64,000 bases of DNA, from NCBI RefSeq assembly GCF_026000115.1, contig NZ_AP026867.1, positions 7,519,666 through 7,583,665 on the forward strand, written 5' to 3'. Made by a program: the position numbers and the translations under genes. The notes under the pieces were generated by a model, which did no database searches, was not told the DNA's origin, and saw nothing but the letters and a program-made list of their open reading frames with translations. This DNA comes from Aureispira anguillae (GTDB lineage: Bacteria > Bacteroidota > Bacteroidia > Chitinophagales > Saprospiraceae). Shown here piece after piece: positions 55,401 to 64,000 of this stretch. Numbering within the stretch: the stretch's first letter is position 1; every line of letters starts with the position of its first letter.

Positions 55401-55783
55401 CATCTATTACAATTAGTACAGGGGGAACTTATAGCGTAACGGTGACAGATACCAATGGCTGTGTTGGTGTAGATACAGTTGTTGCAATTCCGACAATACT
55501 ATCGTCTATTCATAACAAGGAAGTATTTTTAGCCTCCAAGGTTCAGCTATACCCTAATCCTGCTGTTAATTATGTTCGATTGGAAATGGACTTGCCAGAA
55601 ATTCATACGATAGCAACGGTTGAGTTGTATAATGCTTTAGGGCAATTGGTTCATCAACAGGTTTATGACCGTAACTCCGAGACAGAAATTGATCTAACGA
55701 ATATAGAGGCTGGTCTTTATTGGGTACAGGTAGCTACTTCTAATGATATTATTCTGACTCAAACGCTAATTATTAAGAAGTAA
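52466..55783 (+). CDS. Large secreted metallophosphoesterase (purple acid phosphatase-like), T9SS cargo
   Basis: 1105 residues with a signal peptide. A purple acid phosphatase-type N-domain (RCIIRDNPSTTMTIGWNQ, ~25-110) precedes a calcineurin-like phosphoesterase domain with GGDSR (Asp129), GGDMTDND (Asp157), RGNHE (Asn193, His194), YHHP and CDAHT metal ligands. An Ig-like domain (about 415-505) follows, then two homologous ~170-residue beta modules (about 512-680 and 694-862), a PKD/Ig-like part and a type A sorting domain (about 1020-1105; LYPNPAVNYVRLEM). It probably cleaves phosphate esters outside the cell. Confidence 0.85.
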   Translation: MRTIITCLFLCYFSMNLLATTNKYRCIIRDNPSTTMTIGWNQVDGSNPMVYYDVIDHGTTTASYAFSHGVDRTTSRKGMDNQFARLTGLLPNTVYYFVIADNNSVSARFSFKTSPDIPTERLSFIAGGDSRNNRPARQNANQIVAKTRANAVMFGGDMTDNDSNGEWSDWFDDWQLTTAADGRMTPIIATRGNHEIFNSSISELFDTPNNSVYYAVTFGGDLYRAYTLNTMISVSGSQKTWLQNDLQANQQVCWKSVQYHHPMRPHVSSKAERNDMVNHWAPLFENYGVNYVVECDAHTVKTTYPIRTSSAPGSDEGFIRDDINGVVYVGEGCWGAPLRSNNDSKSWTKSGGSFNQVKWIFVSSDTIEIRTVRTDNANLVGSLADSNRFSMPTNIDVWTPAPGEDVVYIVKREGYPEAALTNPLDGQLFMSIQPILLEATASDSDGVVTQVNFYANGNWVGVDSTAPYSFLWTPPTSGQYVINAQAMDNDGKVTRSNNAVIDVYGNSVTTTSLVSQSSDDAEERISGNLSLTSSDLELVDDTGTGNLDQVIGIRFSAVNVPAGATITRAYIQFTADEIDTTTTNLTIKVEDTIQAATFVNTPNNITNRTTFGNISWGSIPAWNNVGAATANERTSDLTTLVQHIVNKGGWTLGNAMAFVLSGTGRRVAESFDGTGPAQLVIEYQNTGPAIGMVNVAINASTDDAEESFFGTTGTGSSDLELVNDGTNQKVGLRFNGLRIPPGATITNAYIQFTADETSSGGTALDIFIQDDVNPLTFSTAFNDISSRPTATGSVSWSPAPWTVVGAAGLDQRTPSLTTLVQQIVNKPAWASGNSMAFIIRGSGERTAEAIDGDVNGAARLVVHYTFAAPPPINPVLLDVGFCPGSMATLDGGSGFVHYYWDGNTSLGQGQQITTNTARTYILRAMDAWGQVTSDTALVTAYTAPSPVLGPDQNLNGGTVTFSTVLGYNSYWWNTGDTTPSITISTGGTYSVTVTDTNGCVGVDTVVAIPTILSSIHNKEVFLASKVQLYPNPAVNYVRLEMDLPEIHTIATVELYNALGQLVHQQVYDRNSETEIDLTNIEAGLYWVQVATSNDIILTQTLIIKK

Positions 55784-56704
55784 ATTCAACTTGTAGGCTC
55801 GTTGGTGTATTACACGAATATATACTGAATATAGACAAAAGTAATTAAGAATAAATTACTCCTAGTACTTGTGCTATCGTTGTTACTTCGTCGTGATGAA
55901 AGAACCAAAACACGTCGTAACAACGAAGCCAATGTCAGAGATACTTTATTACTCGCTTTGTTCGTAAGTCAACAAACAGAATTCGTTCGGAATACTTGCT
56001 TGGAGTGTAATAAATCAATGGGATACCTTTGTAACCGCAGCTTGGCTAAGTGGGTTTTTATAATATTTAATCCTATTTGTTTTTGTTGAGTATTGATTTT
56101 AAATGATTTAGTTGGATGGTTGTAGAGTCCTATTTAAAAATAAACGGGTCAATAATAGCTGACTATTATTATTAAGTATGAATTTGTTAAAATGTTATAT
56201 TTTAAATAAATATTAACTGTATTGTTGAGGGTTTTTTCATTTTTTAATAAAAAAATGTCAACTTGCAGACTCTACTTATATATAGTTTTATTCTTTAATT
56301 GTTAAAAAATAAAGATTGATTCAATTAGTTGATATGCTTTGTGTTTTTATACCCAAACTATGAACTAATTGCAGCTAGATTATAGCTTAATATATTATTA
56401 AAGCTAAGTAGATGGTCAAAAATAATTAACATTAAATGGGGCATCTTTTGTCCGCTAAGCTTCCTTGAAAAGCCTCACTTTAGCCCGCTAAAGCTACGTT
56501 TTGCAAGTCGTTAGCGAAAAAAATATACTCCAATTTTTAAACTACTAATTTTGTCCATCTACTTACTATTGGAATGAAGTTAAGGCAATTTTTTCTTGAA
56601 ATTGCTACTGGGAAAGGTATGCTTCATTTAAACATATAGAAACTTAAGCTTATTATTTATTATTTGTTGTTTTTGAATACTATAAAAAAATAAATGTACT
56701 TCTC
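55784..56704. other. 921-bp intergenic stretch with one MITE
   Basis: It contains the 157-bp element at 56407-56563. Elsewhere a 9-base inverted pair (CGTTGTTAC at about 55874 and GTAACAACG at about 55916) and the octamer TATTACAC in both orientations (near 55807 and 56009) hint at a second decayed element. A 72-codon ORF across 55871-56089 is probably chance. Confidence 0.5.
56407..56563. mobile_element. 157-bp MITE, copy 2 (TA-flanked)
   Basis: Same length as 21656-21812 and differing at two positions (near the left end and in the central stem). TA flanks both ends (56405-56406 and 56564-56565), while the outer DNA is unrelated to copy 1, which shows insertion at two separate sites. Confidence 0.85.
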
Positions 56705-59700
56705 ATGGAGAATAAAATGATTTTATTGATAACGATTTTTTGTTTTGTCAGTCAGTTTTCGTTTGGGCAAATAATCCATTTAGACCAAAATTCCTTAGGA
56801 GGTGGAAGTTCTGTAATTAACGTAGAGAACAGCTCTCGTACCTTTAATAATGTTGGAGGGGTATCTGGATTCTCGATTACAATTAGTAATAATAGTTTGA
56901 ATGGACGGAATAGTAATGGAATAATTAATTCAAATGCATCAAATACATTTGGAGCGACAGTAGAGGTTCCTTCTGCTTCTTCTTATTATGTAACCTGGGC
57001 AAATGCGAGAACAAACAATCATTCAAACTGGAATTTTAGTTTTAATGTGCCTAGTGGTAAGGCTATTAATAAGGTGACGATTAGCACCAATAATGTTTTT
57101 ATAGGAAGGAATATTCCTTGTAATCGTATGACCCGAGAAAGAACTATTATAAATGCTTCTGGAGCAACTAATTATTCTTTTCAGAATAATTCAAATTTTT
57201 GTGGTACACCAAAAGGAACTTATACTTCACCTTCTGTTTCACGCTCTAATGCTCAATATACTATTGCTCAGAATCAGCCACCTTCTGGAAGTGTTCGCTA
57301 TTCTTGTGGGCATTCTGTAATATATAGAGGGAATAACATAGGATCTGTATCTTATTCATATGCACCAAGTCATTTGCTAAAAGAGAGAGGATATAATACA
57401 TCATATCATATTAATCAGGGATTTAATGTTATTGTGGAGTTGATTGATATTTGTGGCCCACTCACCTCAGGAGGGCAAATAGGGTCAAATGAGTCAAGAT
57501 GCAATGGATATGATCCAGCAAGAATAACAAATATAAGCAGTCCTTCAGGAGGCTCAGGGGGCAGTATCCAGTATCAATGGGAATACAGAATAGCAGGAGG
57601 TTCATGGACAGCGATATCGGGAGCAACAGGGAGTAGTTATGATCCAGGAGCGATTACTCGTACCACGTATTATCGTCGAAAAGCAAAACGAACGGTATGT
57701 GGCTCGTGGGTATGTTCAAATAGAGTAATAAAACGAGTATATAGCGGATTAACTTCAGGAGGGCAAATAGGGTCAAATGAGTCAAGATGCAATGGATATG
57801 ATCCAGCAAGAATAACAAATATAAGCAGTCCTTCAGGAGGTTCAGGAGGGAGCATTCAGTATCAATGGGAATACAGAATAGCAGGAGGTTCATGGACAGC
57901 GATATCGGGAGCAACAGGGAGTAGTTATGATCCAGGAGCGATTACTCGTACCACGTATTATCGTCGAAAAGCAAAACGAACGGTATGTGGCTCGTGGGTA
58001 TATTCAAATAGAGTAATAAAACGAGTATATGGAGGATTAACTTCAGGAGGACAAATAGGGTCAAATGAGTCAAGGTGCAATGGATATGATCCAGCAAGAA
58101 TAACAAATATAAGCAGTCCTTCAGGAGGCTCAGGGGGCAGTATCCAGTATCAATGGGAATACAGAATAGCAGGAGGTTCATGGACAGCGATATCGGGAGC
58201 AACAGGGAGTAGTTATGATCCAGGAGCGATTACTCGTACCACGTATTATCGTCGAAAAGCAAAACGAACGGTATGTGGCTCGTGGGTATGTTCAAATAGA
58301 GTAATAAAACGAGTATATAGCGGATTAACTTCAGGAGGGCAAATAGGGTCAAATGAGTCAAGATGCAATGGATATGATCCAGCAAGAATAACAAATATAA
58401 GCAGTCCTTCAGGAGGTTCAGGAGGGAGCATTCAGTATCAATGGGAATACAGAATAGCAGGAGGTTCATGGACAGCGATATCGGGAGCAACAGGGAGTAG
58501 TTATGATCCAGGAGCGATTACTCGTACCACGTATTATCGTCGAAAAGCAAAACGAACGGTATGTGGCTCGTGGGTATATTCAAATAGAGTAATAAAACGA
58601 GTATATGGAGGATTAACTTCAGGAGGACAAATAGGGTCAAATGAGTCAAGGTGCAATGGATATGATCCAGCAAGAATAACAAATATAAGCAGTCCTTCAG
58701 GAGGCTCAGGGGGGAGTATTCAGTATCAATGGGAATACAGAATAGCAGGAGGTTCATGGACAGCGATATCGGGAGCAACAGGGAGTAGTTATGATCCAGG
58801 AGCGATTACTCGTACCACGTATTATCGTCGAAAAGCAAAACGAACGGTATGTGGCTCGTGGGTATATTCAAATAGAGTAATAAAACGAGTATATGGAGGA
58901 TTAACTTCAGGAGGACAAATAGGGTCAAATGAGTCAAGGTGCAATGGATATGATCCAGCAAGAATAACAAATATAAGCAGTCCTTCAGGAGGCTCAGGGG
59001 GGAGTATTCAGTATCAATGGGAATACAGAATAGCAGGAGGTTCATGGACAGCGATATCGGGAGCAACAGGGAGTAGTTATGATCCAAGTGCGATTACTCG
59101 CACAACATATTATCGTCGAAAAGCAAAACGAACGGTATGTGGCTCGTGGGTATATTCAAATAGAGTAATAAAACGAGTATATAGCGGATTAACTTCAGGG
59201 GGACAAATAGGGTCAAATGAGTCAAGATGCAATGGATATGATCCAGCAAGAATAACAAATATAAGCAGTCCTTCAGGAGGTTCAGGAGGGAGCATTCAGT
59301 ATCAATGGGAATACAGAATAGCAGGAGGTTCATGGACAGCGATATCAGGAGCAACAGGAAGTAGTTACAATCCAGGTGCGATTACTCGTACCACATATTA
59401 TCGTCGAAAAGCAAAACGAACGGTATGTGGCTCATGGGTATATTCAAATAGAGTAACTAAGGCTGTAAACCCAGCAATTTCAAATTCTGTTACTCTTGGA
59501 AATGTAAATTGCCATGGCGGAAATAATGGAATGATTAGACTAACTACAACAGGAGGAGAAAGCCCTTATACTTATATTTGGTCGAATGGAGCTTCTAATG
59601 CAATGGTTAGTGGTCTTACTGCTGGTGTATATAGAGCAACTATAACTGATGTAAATGGTTGCACAGATGTAGTGGTGGTAACACTATCAAACCCTTCAGT

Positions 59701-61747
59701 AATCACTGTAACTAGCAGCTCAACAGATGTATCCTGTTCACTTAATTCTGTTAATACGTTAGATCCAACGAATTCAAATGGATCTGCTACCGTAACAGCA
59801 GTAGGAGGAACAGCTCCTTATACTTTTTCTATAGATGGTGTGAATTTTCAATCGTCAGGACTTTTTACGGGGCTTGGTGTAGGAGTTTATAATGTGATTG
59901 TTAAGGATGCCAATGGTTGTCTTACAACAGAACCTGTTGTCGTCAATGCTCCAGCCCCCATTAGTATAGGAGTTGCTGCTCTAACTCCTACAACTTGCGG
60001 TCAAGCTAATGGTAGTGTTACTTTAACAGCAACAGGAGGAGTCGGTGGATTCCTGTACTATATCAACGGACAATCTCAAAGTAGTCCAACCTTTACAGGC
60101 TTAGTTGCTGGAACCTATACTTTTAGTGTCTGTGATACCAACTACTGTGTTTATGATACCACTATTGTTATTCCTGCAAGACCAAAAGTAGAGGGAATTG
60201 TAGTGGGGAACAATCCATCATGTCATGGCGACTGTAATGGTTCTGCTACGATAACCGTTCCTAGTAATGTGACTATATCAAGTGCTATATGGAATAATGG
60301 TATGACAGGAACCTCTATTTCAGGACTGTGTCCAGGTACTTATTCTGCTATTATAACAGATCAATACAATTGTACGGATACGGTTAGTGTGACCCTTACA
60401 GACCCTGATCCTGTTAGCGTTAATTTGGTCTCTAACTCTGATTTAAACTGTTCAACTAATGATGGTTCGGCTGTTCTTTTAGCTAGTGGTGGTGTAGCAC
60501 CCTATAATTATCAATTGGTAAACTGGAGTACAGGGGAGTTCTTTTCTAATACAACAGGCTCCTTTACGACCCTAACTGCTGGGTCATATAATATAATAGT
60601 GACAGATGCCAATGGTTGTATTCCTGCTTGTTTAGGACACTCGTTTGTGGTTGGAAATAATGCGAATCCTTTGATCGTAACATCCACAACAACAGATGTA
60701 TCTTGCTCCTCTAATTCTGTTAATGTTGTAAATTCAGCAAACTCAGATGGATCACTTACGCTAACAGCAACAGGAGGAACTTCACCTTATCTTTATTCTA
60801 TTGATGGTGTAAACTTCCAGACTTCTAATACTTTTGCTAATCTTGCAGCAGGAGTGTATACTTCGGTGGTAATTGATGCGAATGGTTGTAGCCAAATTGT
60901 TGTAGATACTATTGGAGAACCTGATCCAATTAAGATAGGAGTTGCTGCTATAACTCCTGCAACCTGTAATCAAGCAAATGGTAGCATTACGTTGACAGCA
61001 ACAGGAGGGACACCAGGATTTTTGTATTATATCAATGGACAGTCTCAAAGCAGTCCAACCTTTACAGGGTTAACTAGTGGGACCTATACCTTTAGTGTCT
61101 GTGACATCAACTATTGTGTTTATGACACAACTATTGTCATTCCTGATGTGACTGGTTTTGTTGCTTCTGCTACAAGTACGCCTTTGTCAAGTAATGGAGC
61201 TTGTGATGGAACGGCTACTGTGACCACTTCAAATAATGCCAATACATATAATATGGTATGGAGTAATGGCATGACTGGGGCAACGATTTCAAATCTTTGT
61301 GCAGGTGTTTATGTTGTTATTGTGACTAGTTCAGATGGCTGTTCAGACACCGTAAGTGTAACGATTAGTGGATCTGATCCTGTTTGTTCAAGATTGGCAA
61401 CAACGAATACTAGTACTGAAACGGTCATAGAAAGAGAGAAAACACTTCCTGATGCGATTGAACTAACCAATATTATAACAGAAAGTGATGCTCCAATGTT
61501 GAATGTTAGTCCAAATCCTGCATTCTTTTCTATGGTGAAAGTAGTTTACCAAACTTCTGAAAAAGCTGTCAGTTTATCTATTTTAGATCTTAATGGAAAA
61601 CTGGTATACAATAGAGATCATTTAGATGGAGAAGGAAGCTTGGAGGTGATGGTTGATGCTTGGCCTAGTAGTACTTACTTTGTTGTTCTTAGAGGGATGA
61701 CTGGTCAGGTCATTAAGACGCAAAGATTAATTGTTGCTAGAGAGTAA
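56705..61747 (+). CDS. Giant repeat-containing surface protein, T9SS cargo
   Basis: 1680 residues with a signal peptide (QFSFGQI). A beta-rich N-domain (about 20-250) is followed by seven tandem 96-residue Ig-like repeats (57461-59476) with conserved Cys pairs (SRCNG ... TVCGSW). Eight SprB-like units follow (59480-61380; each has a TGG-x-PY or similar strand, a LTAGTY/VY turn and a D-x-N-GC end). The last ~85 residues are a type A sorting domain ([21 protein letters not shown]). Such SprB-like proteins are surface adhesins, sometimes moved by the gliding machinery. The repeat number is probably variable. Confidence 0.9.
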   Translation: MENKMILLITIFCFVSQFSFGQIIHLDQNSLGGGSSVINVENSSRTFNNVGGVSGFSITISNNSLNGRNSNGIINSNASNTFGATVEVPSASSYYVTWANARTNNHSNWNFSFNVPSGKAINKVTISTNNVFIGRNIPCNRMTRERTIINASGATNYSFQNNSNFCGTPKGTYTSPSVSRSNAQYTIAQNQPPSGSVRYSCGHSVIYRGNNIGSVSYSYAPSHLLKERGYNTSYHINQGFNVIVELIDICGPLTSGGQIGSNESRCNGYDPARITNISSPSGGSGGSIQYQWEYRIAGGSWTAISGATGSSYDPGAITRTTYYRRKAKRTVCGSWVCSNRVIKRVYSGLTSGGQIGSNESRCNGYDPARITNISSPSGGSGGSIQYQWEYRIAGGSWTAISGATGSSYDPGAITRTTYYRRKAKRTVCGSWVYSNRVIKRVYGGLTSGGQIGSNESRCNGYDPARITNISSPSGGSGGSIQYQWEYRIAGGSWTAISGATGSSYDPGAITRTTYYRRKAKRTVCGSWVCSNRVIKRVYSGLTSGGQIGSNESRCNGYDPARITNISSPSGGSGGSIQYQWEYRIAGGSWTAISGATGSSYDPGAITRTTYYRRKAKRTVCGSWVYSNRVIKRVYGGLTSGGQIGSNESRCNGYDPARITNISSPSGGSGGSIQYQWEYRIAGGSWTAISGATGSSYDPGAITRTTYYRRKAKRTVCGSWVYSNRVIKRVYGGLTSGGQIGSNESRCNGYDPARITNISSPSGGSGGSIQYQWEYRIAGGSWTAISGATGSSYDPSAITRTTYYRRKAKRTVCGSWVYSNRVIKRVYSGLTSGGQIGSNESRCNGYDPARITNISSPSGGSGGSIQYQWEYRIAGGSWTAISGATGSSYNPGAITRTTYYRRKAKRTVCGSWVYSNRVTKAVNPAISNSVTLGNVNCHGGNNGMIRLTTTGGESPYTYIWSNGASNAMVSGLTAGVYRATITDVNGCTDVVVVTLSNPSVITVTSSSTDVSCSLNSVNTLDPTNSNGSATVTAVGGTAPYTFSIDGVNFQSSGLFTGLGVGVYNVIVKDANGCLTTEPVVVNAPAPISIGVAALTPTTCGQANGSVTLTATGGVGGFLYYINGQSQSSPTFTGLVAGTYTFSVCDTNYCVYDTTIVIPARPKVEGIVVGNNPSCHGDCNGSATITVPSNVTISSAIWNNGMTGTSISGLCPGTYSAIITDQYNCTDTVSVTLTDPDPVSVNLVSNSDLNCSTNDGSAVLLASGGVAPYNYQLVNWSTGEFFSNTTGSFTTLTAGSYNIIVTDANGCIPACLGHSFVVGNNANPLIVTSTTTDVSCSSNSVNVVNSANSDGSLTLTATGGTSPYLYSIDGVNFQTSNTFANLAAGVYTSVVIDANGCSQIVVDTIGEPDPIKIGVAAITPATCNQANGSITLTATGGTPGFLYYINGQSQSSPTFTGLTSGTYTFSVCDINYCVYDTTIVIPDVTGFVASATSTPLSSNGACDGTATVTTSNNANTYNMVWSNGMTGATISNLCAGVYVVIVTSSDGCSDTVSVTISGSDPVCSRLATTNTSTETVIEREKTLPDAIELTNIITESDAPMLNVSPNPAFFSMVKVVYQTSEKAVSLSILDLNGKLVYNRDHLDGEGSLEVMVDAWPSSTYFVVLRGMTGQVIKTQRLIVARE
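57461..59476 (+). repeat. Seven tandem 288-bp repeats
   Basis: Units start at 57461, 57749, 58037, 58325, 58613, 58901 and 59189. They are nearly identical in DNA, with marker differences. Units 1-2 and 3-4 share the same alternating markers (TGTTC then TATTC near the end, ATAGC then ATGGA at the junction), showing a two-unit (576-bp) duplication; units 5 and 6 are nearly the same. Unit 7 is the most diverged at its 3' end. Confidence 0.97.
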
Positions 61748-61830
61748 TTAAATATGGGACAAAAGCCATTTTAGTTATCCTGCATTGTATGTGTGGAAAA
61801 CTAAAACAACATGGATGGTCTTTTTTAACA

Positions 61831-61867
61831 AAAAATCGACATTGAAATACTTCAATGTCGATTTTTT
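61831..61867 (+). terminator. Intrinsic terminator
   Basis: AAAAATCGACATTGAA-ATAC-TTCAATGTCGATTTTT followed by T and G; 84 bp past the giant gene's stop. Confidence 0.93.
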
Positions 61868-61929
61868 GTTTCTATGCATTAGATATTTATTCTAGAAAAG
61901 ATGGGAATCAATAAGATCTTATAAATTAG

Positions 61930-62192
61930 TATTCCGTTGATTATTAGTTTTTTAATGTTTTAAACTGCTAAAATGCACAGTGCTAATAATCAACTGCGCA
62001 GCACTCATGCAATAATGTAGTACGATTAGCTTCGCTGCTAGGTTAGCTCGTTATCACTCGTGAGCCAGCAAGCTGGGTTCTGCGTGGTTACTACGTGAGC
62101 CTTGTTACTCACTCTGTTTGTTACTCGTACCTCGTGAGCCAGCAAGCTGGGTTCGTGAGGTCGCAAGCTCTGTTCGGGTTTTTAACGGAGTA
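61930..62192. repeat. ACTCCG-type inverted-repeat element, copy C (263 bp)
   Basis: Bounded by TATTCCGTT (61930-61938) and AACGGAGTA (62184-62192). It lies in inverted orientation relative to copy B; bases 62089-62119 are an exact reverse complement of 6113-6143. It contains the phrase GTGAGCCAGCAAGCTGGGTTC twice in close succession. Part of the 1019-bp gap 61748-62766. Confidence 0.75.
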
Positions 62193-62263
62193 ATGATAAA
62201 TAAAAAATGGAATTTTAATTGTCTTTGTGCAACTAGCAAAAGTTAGTTTTTTATACTGCTCTT

Positions 62264-62564
62264 CTGTGTACAGGACAAAAGAATTGGACTTAGATAAAGT
62301 AAGGGATTAATGGAACTATTTTTCAGATATTAGATCAAGTTATACCGTTGATGTAGTACATCAAGCCTGCTCGACCATTACATGCATACGTTTAGAGTTT
62401 AGACCCTATTAGGCTGTTATAGGGGCTAAACTCTAAAAGCAAAGCGGTCTAGCATCTAAGATCGAAACATAGTTTTAGCGTAAACTGTACTTTATAAGTA
62501 TCCTTTACCTGTTTAGCTCGCTTTGCTCGTGAGCACTTCGTTTTATAGTTTGTCCTGTACACAG
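62264..62564. mobile_element. 301-bp element with 16-bp terminal inverted repeats
   Basis: CTGTGTACAGGACAAA (62264-62279) is exactly inverted at 62549-62564. Inside is a long nested hairpin (TTTAGAGTTTAG ... CTAAACTCTAAA, about 62391-62438). There is no coding capacity. The ends share GGACAAA with the 157-bp MITE ends. No clear target duplication is seen. A non-autonomous transposon is the best reading. Confidence 0.65.
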
Positions 62565-62766
62565 TAATAGAAAAATCATTCAAAAGAATATTGTTGTCCA
62601 GGAAAGACAATAGGTTGATCTTGATCTTACTACTTGAGCGGCGGGCCCCTATTTTGAACATTCAATCAGAAAACATTTGGAAACAGGAAAGGGGATTGTT
62701 ATCCGATAATCGTTTTTATTTGTATTTTTAGTACCACCATATTATACTAGATCATAAAAGAATAGA

Positions 62767-63708
62767 ATGTATAACAGAAGATCATTTTTAGGAAAGTTAG
62801 GAGCTTATGCTATTGTTGCAGGAAGTACAACTCTGATGCCTCGCTTTTTGAGGGCAGAATCGTTTAGTAGCGAAGAGGGGCGTTTGCATAAATTAACGAT
62901 CTTGCATACCAATGATGTACACAGCCGTATCGAGCCTTTCCCGCTAGACGGTGGCAAAAACCAAGGGCGAGGAGGTATTGCTAAACGAGCAGCCCTAATT
63001 AATAAAATTCGCCAAGAAGAAAAAAATGTATTGTTGCTGGATGCAGGCGATATGTTCCAAGGAACACCTTATTTTAATTATTTTGGTGGAGAGCTGGAAT
63101 TAAAACTAATGAGTAAAATGGGGTATGATGCCGCTACTATCGGGAATCATGACTTTGATGGAGGAATAGATGGCTTACATAAACAATTTACAACACAAGC
63201 TAATTTTCCATTGATTAATTGCAATTATGATTTTACGGACACCATTATGAATGGTCAAGTAAAACCTTACCAGATTTTTCAAAAGGGAGCTATAAAAGTA
63301 GGAGTGCTTGGGGTAGGAGTAGAACTAGATGGGCTTGTGCCCGCAGCATTGTATAAAAAAACAGGCTATTCAAACCCTATCGAAAAAGCAAACCACTATG
63401 CCAATAGATTAAAAAAAGACGAAGGCTGTGATTATGTTATCTGCTTATCACACCTAGGGTATGAATACAGTACGAATAAAGTATCTGATTTGATTTTGGC
63501 AGAACAAAGTCAAGATATTGACCTGATTATAGGAGGGCATACGCATACTTTTTTGGAGCAACCGACTATTGTTAAAAACAATCAACAAAAAGAAATTTTG
63601 GTTACTCAAGTTGGTTGGGCAGGGATGATCTTGGGGCGTTTAGATATTTATTTTGAACGCAATTTTCAAGATAAATGCATTCAGTGTAAAAATGAAAAAG
63701 TAGGATAA
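62767..63708 (+). CDS. Tat-exported 5'-nucleotidase-like metallophosphoesterase
   Basis: 313 residues. The N-terminus NRRSFLGKLG and the hydrophobic AYAIVAGSTTLM look like a twin-arginine signal. The metallophosphoesterase domain has ILHTNDVHSRIEP (Asp, His), LDAGDMFQGTPYF, TIGNHDFD and GGHTHTF metal ligands in order, as in the 5'-nucleotidase/UshA family. The C-terminal substrate-specificity domain of UshA is absent, which resembles Bacteroidota proteins that encode it as a separate gene. The likely site is the periplasm. Confidence 0.9.
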   Translation: MYNRRSFLGKLGAYAIVAGSTTLMPRFLRAESFSSEEGRLHKLTILHTNDVHSRIEPFPLDGGKNQGRGGIAKRAALINKIRQEEKNVLLLDAGDMFQGTPYFNYFGGELELKLMSKMGYDAATIGNHDFDGGIDGLHKQFTTQANFPLINCNYDFTDTIMNGQVKPYQIFQKGAIKVGVLGVGVELDGLVPAALYKKTGYSNPIEKANHYANRLKKDEGCDYVICLSHLGYEYSTNKVSDLILAEQSQDIDLIIGGHTHTFLEQPTIVKNNQQKEILVTQVGWAGMILGRLDIYFERNFQDKCIQCKNEKVG

Positions 63709-63747
63709 CAAGACCTCAAAAAACAATTTAAACTGAGCTTGTTTTTT
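63707..63747 (+). terminator. Weak intrinsic terminator
   Basis: AACAAG-A-CCTCA pairs (one bulge) with TGAGCTTGTT, followed by T. It begins in the stop codon of the phosphoesterase. The remaining 250 bp to the window end show only T-rich runs. Confidence 0.55.
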
Positions 63748-64000
63748 CTTTTGTTCCCAATAACTAAAGGTGTAATTTATTTGATTATGTTGTTGTGATT
63801 TAGAGTTTTATAGAGGTTTGGGGACGGATAAAAAAAAAGATTTTTTTTGGCATTTTTCTTGGTAAATAAATACTTGTTTTTTTTGTTAATAGAAATTCAT
63901 TTTTTTTTTCCATTACCATTTTTTTTAACGACCTTAGCCAAACTTCTCTATAAAGTTGAGTAATTTGATTGGCAAAAATTATTTCATCTCTAAAGAGATT

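Noticed and set aside
55871..56089. 72-codon plus-strand ORF after the phosphatase gene
   Set aside because: It lies in a repeat-like intergenic region, its composition (Arg, Cys, Leu) is unlike neighbouring proteins, and no family or signal is visible.
57654..59354. Series of 61-93-codon minus-strand ORFs in the repeat array
   Set aside because: They recur every 288 bp only because the plus-strand repeat does; they are antisense shadows of the real coding frame.
57461..59476. Regular repeats as a CRISPR array
   Set aside because: Units are contiguous 288-bp coding repeats without spacers.
62449..62661. 70-codon minus-strand ORF near the 301-bp element
   Set aside because: It crosses the element's inverted repeat and has no recognisable features; probably chance.

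Overview
The window reads as chromosome of an AT-rich member of the Bacteroidota, most like the marine Saprospiria (an Aureispira-type organism is my best guess, by inference only). The signs are: type IX secretion (T9SS) parts and cargo (a PorP/SprF protein, type A and type B C-terminal sorting domains, SprB-like repeats), promoters of the TTG...TAnnTTTG type instead of E. coli-type -10 boxes, no clear Shine-Dalgarno sequences, DUF983 and DUF6495 genes, and small intergenic inverted-repeat elements. I saw no tRNA, rRNA, CRISPR array, prophage or intact transposase.

Layout. 1-4.1 kb: a redox-repair group (partial redoxin, SelO AMPylase, second redoxin, MsrB, potassium-channel-like protein). 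4.1-8.7 kb: small proteins and an NrnA-like DHH phosphoesterase. 8.7-11.4 kb: a MacA/MacB-like exporter pair without its ATPase. 11.7-17.4 kb: membrane protein, MarR regulator with probable target, enolase, RidA, RluB-type pseudouridine synthase, holin-like membrane protein. 17.7-21.6 kb: a T9SS type B cargo protein, its PorP/SprF partner, a lipoprotein and a small secreted protein. 22-36.6 kb: a signalling block (NtrC-type regulator, FIST sensor, hybrid kinase with HPt, single receiver) running into an exopolysaccharide locus (pseudo-receiver/sugar-transferase fusion, short TolC-like protein, Wzc-like co-polymerase, Wzy-like polymerase, glycosyltransferase). 37-38.5 kb: small secreted proteins. 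38.6-46.4 kb: a sulfide/persulfide oxidation cluster (DUF983, Crp/Fnr regulator, SQR, two YeeE/YedE proteins, two rhodaneses, CstB-like persulfide dioxygenase-rhodanese, SulP transporter). 46.5-51.2 kb: serine hydrolase, OmpA-family protein, outer-membrane-like protein. 51.6-61.8 kb: lipoprotein and two large T9SS cargo proteins, one with seven near-identical 288-bp repeats. 62.7-63.7 kb: Tat-type 5'-nucleotidase-like phosphoesterase.

How it fits together. The best-supported regulatory circuit is in the sulfur cluster: two Crp/Fnr-type palindromes (44755-44770 and 46451-46466) sit at the same distance from a TAnnTTTG box, about -42 from the predicted starts, in front of the CstB-like gene and of sulP, and a Crp/Fnr regulator with three clustered cysteines is encoded in the same cluster. 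The EPS locus looks controlled by the phosphorelay genes just upstream, and a 23-bp motif recurs four times in its non-coding gaps. Several intergenic regions carry non-autonomous inverted-repeat elements of at least three families; one (157 bp, two copies 155/157 identical) is flanked by TA at both sites.
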